Below, piece after piece: positions 11,606-23,120 of a stretch of 64,000 nucleotides of DNA. The stretch lies in NCBI GenBank assembly GCA_030848705.1, contig CM061244.1, positions 49,889,190-49,953,189 of the forward strand, read 5' to 3'. Positions within the stretch are counted from its first letter, which is position 1; each line of letters starts with the position of its first letter. The stretch comes from Heracleum sosnowskyi (Eukaryota; Streptophyta; Magnoliopsida; Apiales; Apiaceae). Made by a program: the position numbers and the translations under genes. The notes beneath the pieces are model-generated. The model had not been told where the DNA came from, searched no databases, and was given only the letters and a program-made list of their open reading frames with translations.

Positions 11606-13275
11606 CCTACTTTTTGATCCTCTGTGTGCTTCTCATGATAATCCTGAAGTTGTTTAGATGAGTTTCTATAGGCCTTAATCTTGAATTCATTTTCACTAAT
11701 TTCATTCCTTAGAAACTCTTCTATTTCTTTAGCACAGACTAATTCATTTTTAAGTCTTGCATTTTCCTGTGCTAGAGACTCTAATGGACTGGTCTTCAAC
11801 AAAAGCATGTCATTCTCAGAAGTGAGTGTTTCATTTAGTTTAGCTAATCTAGTAATCTCTTCATTAGCTGCAGTTAAACTAGTATGAATATTAAACATTT
11901 CAGCACTTAAATCCCCAACAGTTTGTTTGTATTCTTATTTAGACATTTCAAGTAAAACAAGTGAGGGTACCTGACTTGGAGAGCTAGATGAGACCTCATC
12001 AGACTTAGCCATGAGGGCTAGATTCACATATTCCTCTTCCTCTTCATCATCAGAATCATCCCAACATTTTCCCGTAGCCACACAGGCTTTTCCCTGTCCT
12101 TTCTTGAAGTGTCCACTTGACCCTTTGTCCATTCTTTGATTCTGTTTTGGCCTTCTGCATTCAGTAGCAAAATGACCAAGCTCATTACAGTTGTAACACC
12201 TAAACTTGGATCTGTCCATCATCCCTGTTTTGTAACCACCTCTTGTGGCACCACCTTCAACCTTGGAGGAATTCCCTCTGCTGAACCTTGATGTCTGACC
12301 TTGAGACTTATATGGCTTGTTTCTCTTGAATCTTATGTTTTTGAACTTCTTAGTCATGTAAGCCATAGTTGGATTATCCATTTCTTCTATTGAATAGAAG
12401 TCTTCATCTTCAACATCAGTTAGTTGCAGCACTACCTTCTCATCATCATCCATAACCTCTTCAATCTTTAGAGAAGATACTTGAGCATGTTGGGTGATTT
12501 GGACTCCTTCACTAGGTTGAGTGATTCTTGGCTCATGAGTTACAAGAGCACTAGACATATTTGCCATCTTTCCTTTTGATCCAGCCTGTATAGCTCTTTT
12601 CTGGAAATATTCAAGCTCATGTGATTTAAGCACACCATATAATGTTTCAAGGGAAACATTGTTTAGATTTCTTCCTTCTCTTATGGTTGTGATTATGTGC
12701 TCTAGATGCTCAGGAAGTGTGAGTAAGAACTTAACATTTAGCTCTTTCTTCTCATAGTACTTGCCATGTATCTGTAGCTCAATTAGCAATTTACTGAACC
12801 TCTCAAACATTGTAGTTAGATCTTCTCCTGGATTTGCCATGAAGGCTTCATATTGTGAGATAAAAATCTGTCTTTGATTCTCCTTGACCTCTTCACTTCC
12901 TTCACATAACAACTCAATCTTATTCCACATTTCCTTGGCTGATGAGCATCCAATGATGTTCCCACACATAGCTTTGTCCAAAGTGAGAGCATCACGTAGG
13001 ATGAGTTGCAAGTAATCATCCAAGGCCACCTTCTCTTTTTCTGGCTCCAGAAACTCTGAAGGTAATTTAGCAACCCAATATGCTGGAATAAGAATGCCAT
13101 CCACAGTCGAGGCTTCAATCTCCTTTTGTGGAACAAAGGGACAATTTTGGAGGATACTCAAGTATAATGGATTCGCACCTTTTATAAACAACAAGATTTT
13201 TCTTTTCCACACATTGTAATTCTCTTTATCAAAAGCTGGGATCTTAATGCTACTTGACTTCTGCAAACTTGTCAT
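11606..13275 (-). pseudogene. Sire-3 Gag, truncated, with nonsense codon
   Basis: ATG is at 13275. The N-terminal Gag domain carries FDKENYNVWKRKILL, and the CCHC knuckle (CYNC, then ATEC) lies near 12160-12215. An acidic stretch, DDSDDEEEEEYVNLALMA, follows. A TAA at 11935-11937 interrupts the frame; the same frame then continues as a coiled coil (MFNIHTSLTAANEEITRL and on) and is cut at 11606 by the Sire-2 LTR. The product would be a capsid protein. This copy is not functional. Confidence 0.87.
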
Positions 13276-13302
13276 GATCTCAGATTTGTAAACAATCTGT
13301 CT

Positions 13303-13314
13303 GCTCTGATACCA
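13303..13314 (-). other. Sire-3 primer binding site
   Basis: The minus strand reads TGGTATCAGAGC, two bases from the LTR edge. Confidence 0.92.
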
Positions 13315-13316
13315 GT

Positions 13317-14409
13317 TGTTGGTCCTTGAATATTACAGAAGGGGGGGTTGAATGCAATACTGATAAATCTCAATCTATGCTTTGATAACTAAAACTAAGA
13401 TTAAAGTTTATCAGTAGAAGAATTGCACACACAAGTAGTTTTACTCACAAAATAAATGTTTTATTTATTTTGCAAAGTGTTGCTACAACCTCAAGAAAAT
13501 ATCAGTTTTCTTGAGCTTCGATTTCTCTAGATCTTCAAGACATAGAAATGTGAGATAGTCTAAGTAAACTAATCCTATATCTATCATCACGGGTTTGTGG
13601 AGTTGCTGTTATTTTCAAGTGGCAACTCCTTACAGCTTTTGAACCCATGTGACTTTCCTAAATTTCTATACAAACATATTTTCATTACATAAAAAACAAT
13701 CTAGATATATTCTAAATCAAGCTTACACAATCCAGCAAATGTTGATATGCCAGGCTCTTGAATTGATAAGCTTTGTCTTGTTATCTCCTAAGCTTCTGTC
13801 GTAGTCTTTGCAGGCCTGATGTAGTGTTGGGATATTGCATCACACCTGTTTCTTGAACATCCAAACTGTCACATGTTTGACTGGGTAGATCCCCAATTCA
13901 AAATTTATCCCTTTGAGACAGTATCCTGATCTCCAAGCTTGCTGTCATAAGAATGTGCTTTTGGTGACAGTAAGAAATCCCCGCAATAGATGCTGTCAGG
14001 AGTTCTAAACTTGCTGTCAGGATTTTCCAACTTGCTATCAGGATTTCCAAACCTGTTGTCAGGATTTCCAACCTTTCCGTCAGGAATTCCAAACTTGTGG
14101 TCTCAAGGCTTCCGCCAATGTTGCTGTCAGAGTGAATATGCTGTCATGACTTGCAACATGCTGTCTTCTTGTAACCTTACTGTCAGTGCCATGACAGAAA
14201 TATTTATTCTTGTTGTCTTCTTAAATACTTCTTGAGGTTTGAACAAACAAATGAACTTCTTCCAAGATGTACCAAGATCTTATTTAACAGTAAACAAAAT
14301 GGTTACAAGAACATACTCTGGCTGTGACAGTATGTTCATACTTAATAAAATTAAGCATTTAAAATATCTAGTTAAGCTGTCTCTTAGCCATCACCCATAA
14401 ATCCTAACA
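13317..14409 (-). repeat. Sire-3 5' LTR (1,093 bp)
   Basis: The plus-strand ends are TGTTGGTCCTTG and ATCCTAACA. Between about 13867 and 14335 it has more than a dozen copies of CTGTCA or TGACAG, several inside a near-tandem array at 13990-14090. The GAGGTTTGAACA and TGAACTTCTTCC blocks lie at about 14233-14262. Its ends and motif match the Sire-8 LTR (55106-56163). Confidence 0.88.
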
Positions 14410-16957
14410 CATTAACTCCTTATATATAATAAGCGTAAGGGGGATCTTATCCAAAACTTTGGTCGGTCACTGTACTACCAAAAGTATATGATCCGTTGGA
14501 TTATAAAACTATAAATATTCAAATAGATGATGACCGTTAGATATAATATTAAAAATTGTATTTGATTAATAATAGGATAGTATTTAAATACTAAAAGGTA
14601 TATTTTGATAATTTAAACCAATTATAAATAGGTTTCCTATATTGAATAGAAATCTTTATTTAAAAAATCGTAATTATCTTTTCTCTTTAGTTTATGGATA
14701 GTCCCAGTTAGATAATAATTATTAAACCATCATTAAATTAAAGATAATTTTGTTAGCTTCGCGTGGGCTGTAAAATTGTTAAAATCTGTTGTCTAAAACT
14801 CAAGATAGAGCCCAAACAGTAAAGTGATTATCTAAATTTTTATGATTTTTTTTATTATTGTAGCACCAATTTAATTTTTTTCCTAATTTTTTTAAATTTA
14901 TAAATTCTATGTTTATTTCAATAAAATATTAAAATCAATTTAAGAAAAAATTAAAATCGATCTGGTCCGTGTACGATCACTATACGACCAAATTAATTAT
15001 TAGAGTTAGATCTTAAATAGATCGATGAGAATTGTTAGATCTAATATTAAAAAGTGTATCTGATTAATAATAGAATTATATTTAAATACTAAAAAGTGTA
15101 TTTTGATAATTTAAAATTTTTCTATGTAAAAATTCTTAAATATCTTTTCTCTTTAATTTATGTATAGTTCGAGTTAGATAATAATTGTTAAACCAAATAT
15201 CAGATAACAATTCATATCGATTACAATATTAAAAATTATCAATATAATGCTCATGTATATCATATAACAATGATACATGTGGACCCTGCGTTATAAGAGA
15301 CTTAGGAGAACTCATGTACATGAATAAATTTAAACATTTTTTTTCTGAAGGAACATAATAATTTGATTAATCCAAATTATAATTATATTATTTTACATAT
15401 AACAAACATAAAAGGATAATATCAAAATATTATTAAAATATTGAGGGTTTCATATTCATAAACAATAATTTTGAATATAATACTTAACCATCTTTTCTTT
15501 TCGGTTTATGGGTAGGTCAACTGGTCAAGTTAGATAATAATTATTAAATCATCATTAAATTAAAGATAATTTCGTTAGTTTCACATGGGTTGTAAAATTA
15601 TCAAAATTCAATTTCTAAAACTCAGGATAGAACCCAAATATTAAAGTGAGTATCTAAATTTTAATAAATATTTTTTTATAATTGTAGCACCAATTTATTT
15701 ATTTTTCCACTAATTCTTTTAAATATAGAAATTTTATCTTTGTTTCAATAAAGTATTAAAATAAATTAAGAACAAATTCAAATCGATAAAGACTATAATA
15801 ATATGAGAATAAAATTTTATATAATCATAACATAATTTTTATTCTGTTTAATAATTTTAAAGTAATAATGTATTTTAAAATTTTATATACACTATAAATA
15901 AAACCGAAATTAAAAGTAAAAGCAGTTAGTAAGATACTTATATAAGTATGTACTTGATATCCTTATTATATTAAACTCTTTTATATAATAAGCATAATAG
16001 CGATTTATCCAAAATTTTGATCGTGACAACCAAATTAATAAGGACTATTAGATCTTAACTACATAAATGAAAATCGTTTGATCAAATATTAAAAAAATGT
16101 ATTTTATTTATAATAAGATTATATTTAAATTCTAAAAGGTGTATTTTGATAATTTAAACCAAATATATCAAATATAAATAAGTTTTCTATATTGAATAGA
16201 ATTCTCCATGTAAAAAATTTGTGACTTTCTTCCATGGACAATTCCAGTTAGATAAAAATTGTTAAACCATCTTTTAATTAAAAATTAAAAATTATTATCT
16301 AAAAATGATATAAGTTAAAAGATATTATATTAGGATTGGATTTTCCAAAAAGTTAAAACATAAAAATAGTTGTAATTAAATAAGGAAACCCATTTATAAC
16401 CAAAATAATAAAAATCGTTTAATCTTAAATAGATAGGTGAAAACCGTTAGATTTAACATTAAAACATGTATTTGGTTAATAAAGGTTATTCTAATAATCT
16501 AAACTACATATAAGTTAAGTAGATTTCCTAAATCGAATAGAATTCTCAACATTAAATTTCGTCACTTTATTCTCTTTTTAGTTTTAGAATAGTTTTTAAT
16601 TGAAAAAAAACTATTAAACCACAACTAAATTAAAGATTATTTTGTGAATTTCATGTGAACCGTAAAATTGGTCAAATCTAACTTTTATAACTCAATATAA
16701 ACAAATATTAAATTGAGCGTGTAAAATATAATAAATATGAAATTTTTAACTATAATTTTTTTTGGCTAAATCTTTTTTAACAATAATTTAATCATGTGAA
16801 CTAATAACTTTTAAATATTAAAATATTCATAAATAAATATAATTATAAATATTAAAAAAAACAATCGTGTGTTGCATCGTAATAAAAATATAATTATAAA
16901 CAGAATAATTATAAATAAAATTTAAGTAACCGTGCATCGCACGGGCTATAAGCTAGT
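14410..16957 (+). mobile_element. Helitron-like repeat region with iterated segments
   Basis: The region is AT-rich with no coding capacity. TCCTTATATATAATAAGCGTA (14417) and TCTTTTATATAATAAGCATA (15976) look like 5' ends of the TC type. The 3' end at 16930-16957 has the hairpin CCGTGCATCGCACGG followed by CTAG and T, the Helitron 3' signature. A segment of about 200 bp with GTTAGATCTTAAATAGAT and TTAATAATAGGATTATATTT recurs at about 14490, 15010, 16050 and 16410. Another copy of the 5' part is at 34370-34524. Whether this is one element or several overlapping ones cannot be decided by eye. Confidence 0.6.
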
Positions 16958-17492
16958 ATTATTAAAGACGAAACATTGAAAGTTTTGTAGTCTGGTCATG
17001 AAAGTTTTTGTAGTCTGGTCACTCAATTCATAGCCGTTAGATATTTTTGATCAAATCGATGAGAACCGTTAGATAAAATATTAAAATTATTATATAGAAT
17101 ATCTTTTCTATTTTTCCTAACCAAAACATCTCATTTTCCAAAAATATTGCAAACAGTTTCATTTACTAAAATAACATAATAAAGTTATAATTGCTAATAA
17201 CTAACTCATTACCTTTTTTAGCCAAATTTTATATTCTTTTTTATATTTTCTAACTAAAATTTCTACTTTTCTATTTTTCCTAACTAAAATCTCTCATTTT
17301 CCAAAAATATCACGAACAAATCTATTTAATAAAATAAAATAATAATATTATAATTATTAATGACTAACCGATTAGCTTTTTTTTCCAAAACGTATATTCA
17401 TTTTTATATTTCATAACTAATATTTCTCTTAACTAAAACCTCAAAAATATCACGGATTATTCCATTTAGTAGCATAAAATACTAATATTATA
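16958..17492. repeat. AT-rich Helitron-family remnant
   Basis: It starts with ATTATTAAAGACGAAACATTG, the same 5' sequence as the two complete units downstream, and contains a short internal duplication (GAAAGTTT, TTGTAGTCTGGTCA). No 3' hairpin is seen, so it looks truncated. No gene is visible. Confidence 0.5.
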
Positions 17493-17494
17493 AA

Positions 17495-17516
17495 TCTATC
17501 TATCTATCTATCTATA
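17495..17516. repeat. (TCTA)n microsatellite
   Basis: About five copies of the 4-bp unit TCTA lie immediately before the 5' sequence of a Helitron-like unit. Confidence 0.9.
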
Positions 17517-18308
17517 CTATATTATTAAAGACGAAACATTGAAAGTTTTGGTACCTGTTTTTTTAGTACGGTACTTGCCTTATTTAATTATTTATTTAAT
17601 TATTATAAAAATTATTATAATCAGTTACTCTTTCAGTTAAAATGCATTACCATTTTTTTCTAAAAAAATCATGAGCAATTTCCTTTTCAGCTAAAACATG
17701 TTACTTTTTCTACTTACTTTACTAAAATCCCTCATTTCCCAAATATATCATGAGCAAACCCTTACTTATTTATTTTAAAACATATTTTAATACTTTTAAT
17801 TGGCAATTACATTTCCCCTCTTTATAGAAAAATCACGGGCAATTACCTTTTTCGGCTAAAACATGTTATATTTTCTATTTTCCTTACTAAAATCTCTACT
17901 TTTCCAATTATATCACGGGCAAACCCTTGCTTATTTACTTTAAAATCTATTTTAATAATTTTAATTGACAATTATCTTTTTTAACTAAAACATGTCACCT
18001 TTTATATTTTTCTTATTAAAACCCCCTTTTTTTTTTCAAAAATATCACGGGCAAATCGTTACTTTTATATTTTAAAATTCAACGAAAACATGTTATTTTC
18101 TATTTTTCTTACTAAAACCCCTCTTTTTCTAAAATATCACGGGCAACCCGTTACTTATTTATTTTAAAATCTATTTTAATACTTTTAATTATTTAAAAAT
18201 ATTTAACAAGCCTACTTATTTTTTTTTAACAAATGCAATTAATAAAATATAAATAATAAAATTAACAATTATTAAAAACAATTCGTGCATCGCACGGGTT
18301 TTAAGCTA
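17511..18308 (+). mobile_element. Non-autonomous Helitron-like unit 1
   Basis: The 5' sequence is TCTATACTATATTATTAAAG. The 3' end has the hairpin CGTGCATCGCACG at 18284-18296, followed by GTTTTAAGCTA. Internal sequence is AT-rich with recurring phrases (ATATCACGGGCAA, AAAACATGTTA) and no ORF. Its 3' end runs directly into the next unit. Confidence 0.68.
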
Positions 18309-19241
18309 TATTATTAAAGACGAAACATTAAAAGTTTGGTAGTCGGATGGACGGACGGTCGGTACTTAATGATTTTATTTAATCGCCCTTACTTATTTTT
18401 TAAAAAACTATCACTAAATAATAAATTATTTATAACCAATTACCTTTTCAACTAAAATACATTACCTTTTTTTATTTTATTTTCTAACAAAGTCTTCTCT
18501 TTTTCTAAAAAAAACACGGGCGGTTATCTTTTTTAACAAAAAACATGTTACTCTTTCTATTTTTCCTTACTAAAATCTCTCATTTTCCATAAATATCACG
18601 GGCAAACCCTTACTTATTTATTTTAAAAATCTATTTTTTAATTTTAATAATTAAAAGTATTAAAATCTATTTTAATACTTTTAATTATGAGCATTTTTTC
18701 AGCTGAAACATGTTACTTTTTCAATTTTTTCATTTTCTAAAGAAATTATTATTAAATAATAACATTTTTATAACCAACTACCTTTTCGGCTAAAATACAT
18801 TACTTTTTCTATTTTTTCTAACAAAATCCTCTATTTTTCTAAAAAACAATCACCGGCAATTATCATTTTCAACTAAAACATGCTACTCTTTCTATTTTTT
18901 CTTACTAAAAACCCTCATTTTCCAAAAATATCCCGGACAAATCTCTACTTATTTATTTTGAAACCTATTGAAATACTTTTAATTACGGGCACTTAAATTT
19001 TCAGATAAAACATGTTACTTTTTCTATTTTTTCTTATTAAGACCCCTACTTTTCCAAAAATATCACGGATAAACAGTTATTAATTTATTTTAAAATTTAT
19101 TTTAATACTTTTAATTATTTAAAAAAGTTTAACATGCCTACTTATTTTTTAGCAAATGCAAATTAATAAAATATTAAAACATAAATAATAAAAATAATAA
19201 TTATTAATAACAATCCGTGCATCGCACGGGTTTTAAGCTAG
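18307..19241 (+). mobile_element. Non-autonomous Helitron-like unit 2 (tandem)
   Basis: The 5' sequence TATATTATTAAAGACGAAAC directly follows unit 1. The 3' end has the hairpin CCGTGCATCGCACGG (19215-19229) and GTTTTAAGCTAG, followed by T at 19242, as expected for a Helitron ending in CTAG. It has the same internal phrases as unit 1 and no ORF. Confidence 0.7.
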
Positions 19242-20298
19242 TTTGATTTAACAGGGGCAACTTGTTAAATAACCTATATATAATCAAATATAATTTTAAT
19301 TACTAAATTTTTAAAGTTGCAATTGTGATTGATTTTAAATATGGTTGCAAGGTTGCAAAGTTATAAATCGTTTTACAGGTAATTTTACAAAATTTGAATA
19401 TTTGCAAAATAATTTTCTAAAAAGCAATAATTTTTGAAAAAATATTCTAAGTTTAGGTATTTATGAAAAAAATATATTTTATTTTACTAATATATTTGTT
19501 GACAATGTATTCCCCAAGATCTCAAAAAAGAAAATCTCACTAGTGTCATCAACATCCTTACAGTGTGTTTGATTGAAATGAATAAAAATGTAAAAAATGA
19601 AATGAAATGTGAAATATAAAATGTGTATTTGTATATATTTTCATTACTTCACCCATTCTATTCACAATTACCAAATACTAAAATTCAAATACTTCATTTT
19701 AAGAAAAAAATGCTCCATTCATGCTTATATATATTTTTTTTATAAATATTATCATAATAAATTTGCACTAACTCACGTTTTTTCATATATTTTCTTCAAA
19801 TTCCATTTTTTCCCATTAATTTACTCATTCCAATCTACTACATTCTTCTCAACCAAACACTACATTAATCTCTTAAATTGATACACATTTTTTGAACTTG
19901 ACATGAAATAACATATATCTTTAATTTTCCATCACTCTGTATATACTAATTAATTTAGTGATAAATTTTTTTATGGGATTGCAATCACAGTTCATAGTTC
20001 AAATTGACTGTGGTTAATCATGTACATGTACATATATCAAATTCAACAAATCGCTTGGTTGTATTTATATGAAGACCGGATTATTTAGCGATATGATATA
20101 TTTTATATTTGTTCGACTCAATTGTTTTTGAATGTCGTATGAACTTTCATTATTGAATTAATTCCCCTTAAACCGGAATTTTTAGATCAATTTATGTTGT
20201 TAATTACACAAAATTTCGCAATTACAAAAATCGAAAATGATTTATTATCTTGAAATTTGAATACTTAAACTAAACTTTTACTAATAATTTGTTTAGAG
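19242..20298. other. AT-rich intergenic sequence upstream of the PPR gene
   Basis: No gene is seen. A possible foldback MITE spans about 19560-19866, with CAGTGTGTTTGATTG at the left and CAACCAAACACTA at the right forming an imperfect inverted pair. No convincing target duplication was found. Confidence 0.4.
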
Positions 20299-20495
20299 TA
20301 ATGCTAGAGGTACCGTACCGAATTCGGTACCGAAATCTGGTACCGAATGATGTGACATTGATGACGTGACAATTTAGAATGATTTTATTGGTGGAATTAA
20401 TGTGAATACAGGGGTCCATTATTATTAATCAATCAAAATATAACACATGACATTCGGTACCAAATTTCGGTACCCAATTCGATACTCTAGCATTA
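20299..20495. mobile_element. Foldback MITE with GGTACCGAA-rich inverted ends
   Basis: The left end TAATGCTAGAG and the right end CTCTAGCATTA are inverted. Behind them both ends carry GGTACCGAAAT and GGTACCGAATG in inverted orientation. It is 197 bp long and ends about 200 bp before the PPR start codon, so it may be part of the promoter or 5' UTR. Superfamily is unassigned because no target duplication is clear. Confidence 0.7.
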
Positions 20496-20698
20496 TTCAT
20501 TTGTTTATTGTTTAATGCAGGTTTTGGTTGAGTGAACCGAATTTTGAAACACAGCACGCGCATCCCAAAACCCCTAATTTCACAAGCACGACGACACCGT
20601 TTAGTCGAAACCCTTGCTTCTTCACTTCCGCTCCATCATTTCCATTGCCCTCTAGGTTAAACTTACACACAGTTGCACACAAAAACAGGCCAAAGTCA

Positions 20699-22273
20699 AT
20701 GAAAATGCCACGCCCCACAACCCCATTAACTCCACTCCACCTCCGCACCTTCTTCCTCCGCCACTTCTCCCCCACCCCCACCCCCACCCCAACCCCCTAC
20801 CCACCCCACCTCCCAAAACCCCTCCTTTCTCTCTCTAAACCCCTCTTTCTCTCTCCCCCCAAAAATCCCTTTTCACTATCCTCCCTTAAACCCTTCTCCA
20901 CTTCACCCCCAATTCAAGAAAATCCATTATCACACTCTCTTTCAGCTGAGCTTACCAAAGAATTCTCGTCTTCCGAGTCGTCGATTTCGCTCCCTCAACG
21001 TCTGGATTTGAGCTACTCGCATATCGAATTGACCCCTGCATTGATCCTCTCCACACTCAATCTTTCTCCCAATGCTGGAAGGTCAATTCTTGGTTTCTTG
21101 AAATGGGTCTTATCAAGATCAAATTTTGATGTTACGGATGAAGTTGTTTCGTATTTTGTCGATTACTTTGGTCGTCGGAAGGATTTTAAGGCGGTTAATG
21201 AGGTTCTTGAAAGCAGTCGAGGGGTGGTAGGGGATAAGACATTGGGAGCTTGTGTTGATCGGTTGGTTCGTGCGGGGAGGCCTACGCAGGTAGTTTCTTT
21301 TTTCGATACTATGGAGAAAGATTATGGCTTTGTTAGGAATCTTGATTCTTTAAAATTGGTTGTTGGTAAATTGTGCGAACATGGTTTTGCTAGTTATGCT
21401 GAGAAATTGGTTAAAAGTTTGGCTAATGAGTTTTTTCCCGATGAATGTGTTTGTGATTTGCTTGTTAAAGGGTGGTGTGTTGACAAGAAATTAGACGAGG
21501 CTAAGAGGTTAGTTGGGGAGATGAATAGGGGAGGGTTTGAGATTGGTGCTGTCGCGTATAATGCTATGCTTGATTGTGTGTGTAAGCTTTGTAGGGAAAA
21601 GGATCCGTTCCGGCTTCAATCTGAGGCTGAAAATGTGTTGGTTGAAATGGATGTAGCTGGTGTTCCGCGAAATGTGGAAACATTTAATGTGTTGATTAGT
21701 AACTTGTGTAAGATAAGAAAGACTGAGGATGCAATGAGTTTGTTTCAGAGAATGGGTGAGTGGGGATGTAATCCGAATGAGATTACGTTTCTTGTTCTGA
21801 TTAAAAGTTTGTATCAGGCTGCTAGGATTGGAGAGGGGGATGAGATGATTGATAGAATGAAGTCTGCTGGATTTGGAAATGCTCTTGACAAGAAGGCTTA
21901 CTATGAGTTTCTGACAATTTTGTGTGGAATAGAGAGAATTGATCACTCCATGAGTGTGTTTGCTAAGATGAAGGAAGATGGTTGTAAACCTGGGACTAAG
22001 ACCTATGATCTGCTGATAAATAAGTTGTGTGCTCATGGGAAATCTGAAAAGGCAAATGCTCTATTTAAGGAAGCTGGGGGTAATGGAATTTTGGCAATAC
22101 CACCCAGCTCGTACAAAGTGGACCCAAGATTTGCGAAGAAACCCGCTGTTACAAAGAAAGAGAAAAAGCGCGAGACACTACCTGAAAAGATGGCAAGAAA
22201 GAGGAGCACCCTTAAAAAGATCCGTCTAAGTTTTGTGAAGAAGCCAAAAAAGACATCGACCAGAGCATACTAG
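20699..22273 (+). CDS. PNM1: P-class PPR protein, PNM1-like (mitochondrial and nuclear), intronless, 524 aa
   Basis: The first ATG of the frame is at 20699, with a second at 20705; upstream sequence is open but has no ATG. Residues 1-75 are rich in Pro, Ser, Arg and Leu with few acids, as in a mitochondrial presequence. P-type PPR motifs of about 35 residues follow; the clearest begin near residues 325 (VETFNVLISNLCK), 360 (EITFLVLIKSLY), 400 (KAYYEFLTILCG) and 433 (TKTYDLLINKLCA). The last 40 residues are strongly basic (TKKEKKRETLPEKMARKR, then FVKKPKK) and look like a nuclear localisation signal. Length and tail match my memory of Arabidopsis PNM1, a PPR protein found in both mitochondria and nucleus. 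PPR proteins bind RNA in organelles. The family is certain; the orthologue call is an inference from the tail. Confidence 0.88.
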   Translation: MKMPRPTTPLTPLHLRTFFLRHFSPTPTPTPTPYPPHLPKPLLSLSKPLFLSPPKNPFSLSSLKPFSTSPPIQENPLSHSLSAELTKEFSSSESSISLPQRLDLSYSHIELTPALILSTLNLSPNAGRSILGFLKWVLSRSNFDVTDEVVSYFVDYFGRRKDFKAVNEVLESSRGVVGDKTLGACVDRLVRAGRPTQVVSFFDTMEKDYGFVRNLDSLKLVVGKLCEHGFASYAEKLVKSLANEFFPDECVCDLLVKGWCVDKKLDEAKRLVGEMNRGGFEIGAVAYNAMLDCVCKLCREKDPFRLQSEAENVLVEMDVAGVPRNVETFNVLISNLCKIRKTEDAMSLFQRMGEWGCNPNEITFLVLIKSLYQAARIGEGDEMIDRMKSAGFGNALDKKAYYEFLTILCGIERIDHSMSVFAKMKEDGCKPGTKTYDLLINKLCAHGKSEKANALFKEAGGNGILAIPPSSYKVDPRFAKKPAVTKKEKKRETLPEKMARKRSTLKKIRLSFVKKPKKTSTRAY

Positions 22274-23099
22274 TCACTGGCAATATCTCATGTATTAGTA
22301 TCGTTTTAAGTGCTTTGACAAAACTGAATCCGTTTATCAAATTATGCCCATGTTTCTTTTCTTTTACTTTCTGAGGTTGTTGTTGGCAACATGAGGAATA
22401 ATTCTTAAAAGTAGGACCTTTGCTGCATCCTTTGTTTCTTATAGAGGTCAAAGTTAATGTCTTTGAGAAGTAAACCAGCTGCACCTAATATCTGTATCTT
22501 TCAAATGATATCATGCTTTCCTATTTCACGTGCAGTGTTTTCACCTTGCTATGATGCAACTAACACAAGTTTAAGCTTTCTTTGTATAAGCAATTGTTTT
22601 GGACCTTTAAGTAGCCATACTGTTCATCTAACTTGCAGTTTCAGTTTTACTAATATGGATTTCAGGTTGTGTCCTTGATATTTCTACACATATTTGAATT
22701 TTCAATTTTAGGAGATGGGTGAATGAATGGTAATACAGAATGATATCTCTAACTAATGGTTTCATTTGGTAGATAGAAAAGAGCTACTGTACTGCATAAT
22801 TTTCATTTTCTAAATTGGTTAGATGTATTTACCTTTCCATGGATTAAATATTAAAGTTTGAAATTAATAATGCATGATGCTACGAATTTTCAATTTTTGT
22901 GTACATACGGAGTTGTACTAATTGTGTTGCATTCTACTGGAAAATTAAGTAGTGATATATTGTGTTGGTAATGCATGTAAGTTAAGCTTCAGAAGATTTG
23001 AACATTATTTGTATCTAATATTGCTGAGGTTTTGAATGGTCTTGGGCTTCTTGACAGTTAATGGAGTGTTCTTTTTGTGCATAAAAATGGAATGTTCGT

Positions 23100-23120
23100 G
23101 GGGGGGGGGGGGGGGGGGGG
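23100..23120. repeat. Homopolymer of 21 G
   Basis: An uninterrupted G run. Its length is likely to vary between individuals and may be affected by sequencing error. Confidence 0.95.

Larger units (their letters stand above)
11606..14409 (-). mobile_element. Sire-3: 5' part of an older Sirevirus-like element
   Basis: LTR, PBS and gag are present and the rest is missing to the left, where Sire-2 inserted into its gag. It is the outermost element of the left nest, because its LTR edge at 14409 borders non-retroelement AT-rich DNA. Its LTR family is related to that of Sire-8. Confidence 0.85.

Noticed and set aside
13990..14092. Regularly spaced TTCCAACTTGCTGTCAGGA-like repeats, considered as a CRISPR array
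   Set aside because: Units are near-tandem variants without unique spacers, inside a plant LTR.
19609..19881. 90-codon plus-strand ORF
   Set aside because: AT-rich sequence giving Phe, Tyr and Ile runs, partly inside a possible MITE; no similarity.
20528..20698. Upstream extension of the PPR frame from 20528
   Set aside because: It would begin at TTG; the first ATG in the frame is at 20699 and it starts a good mitochondrial leader.
20512..22036. Minus-strand ORFs opposite the PPR gene (20512-20787, 21509-22036)
   Set aside because: Reverse reading of Pro-rich and repeat coding sequence, with no recognisable protein and no context.
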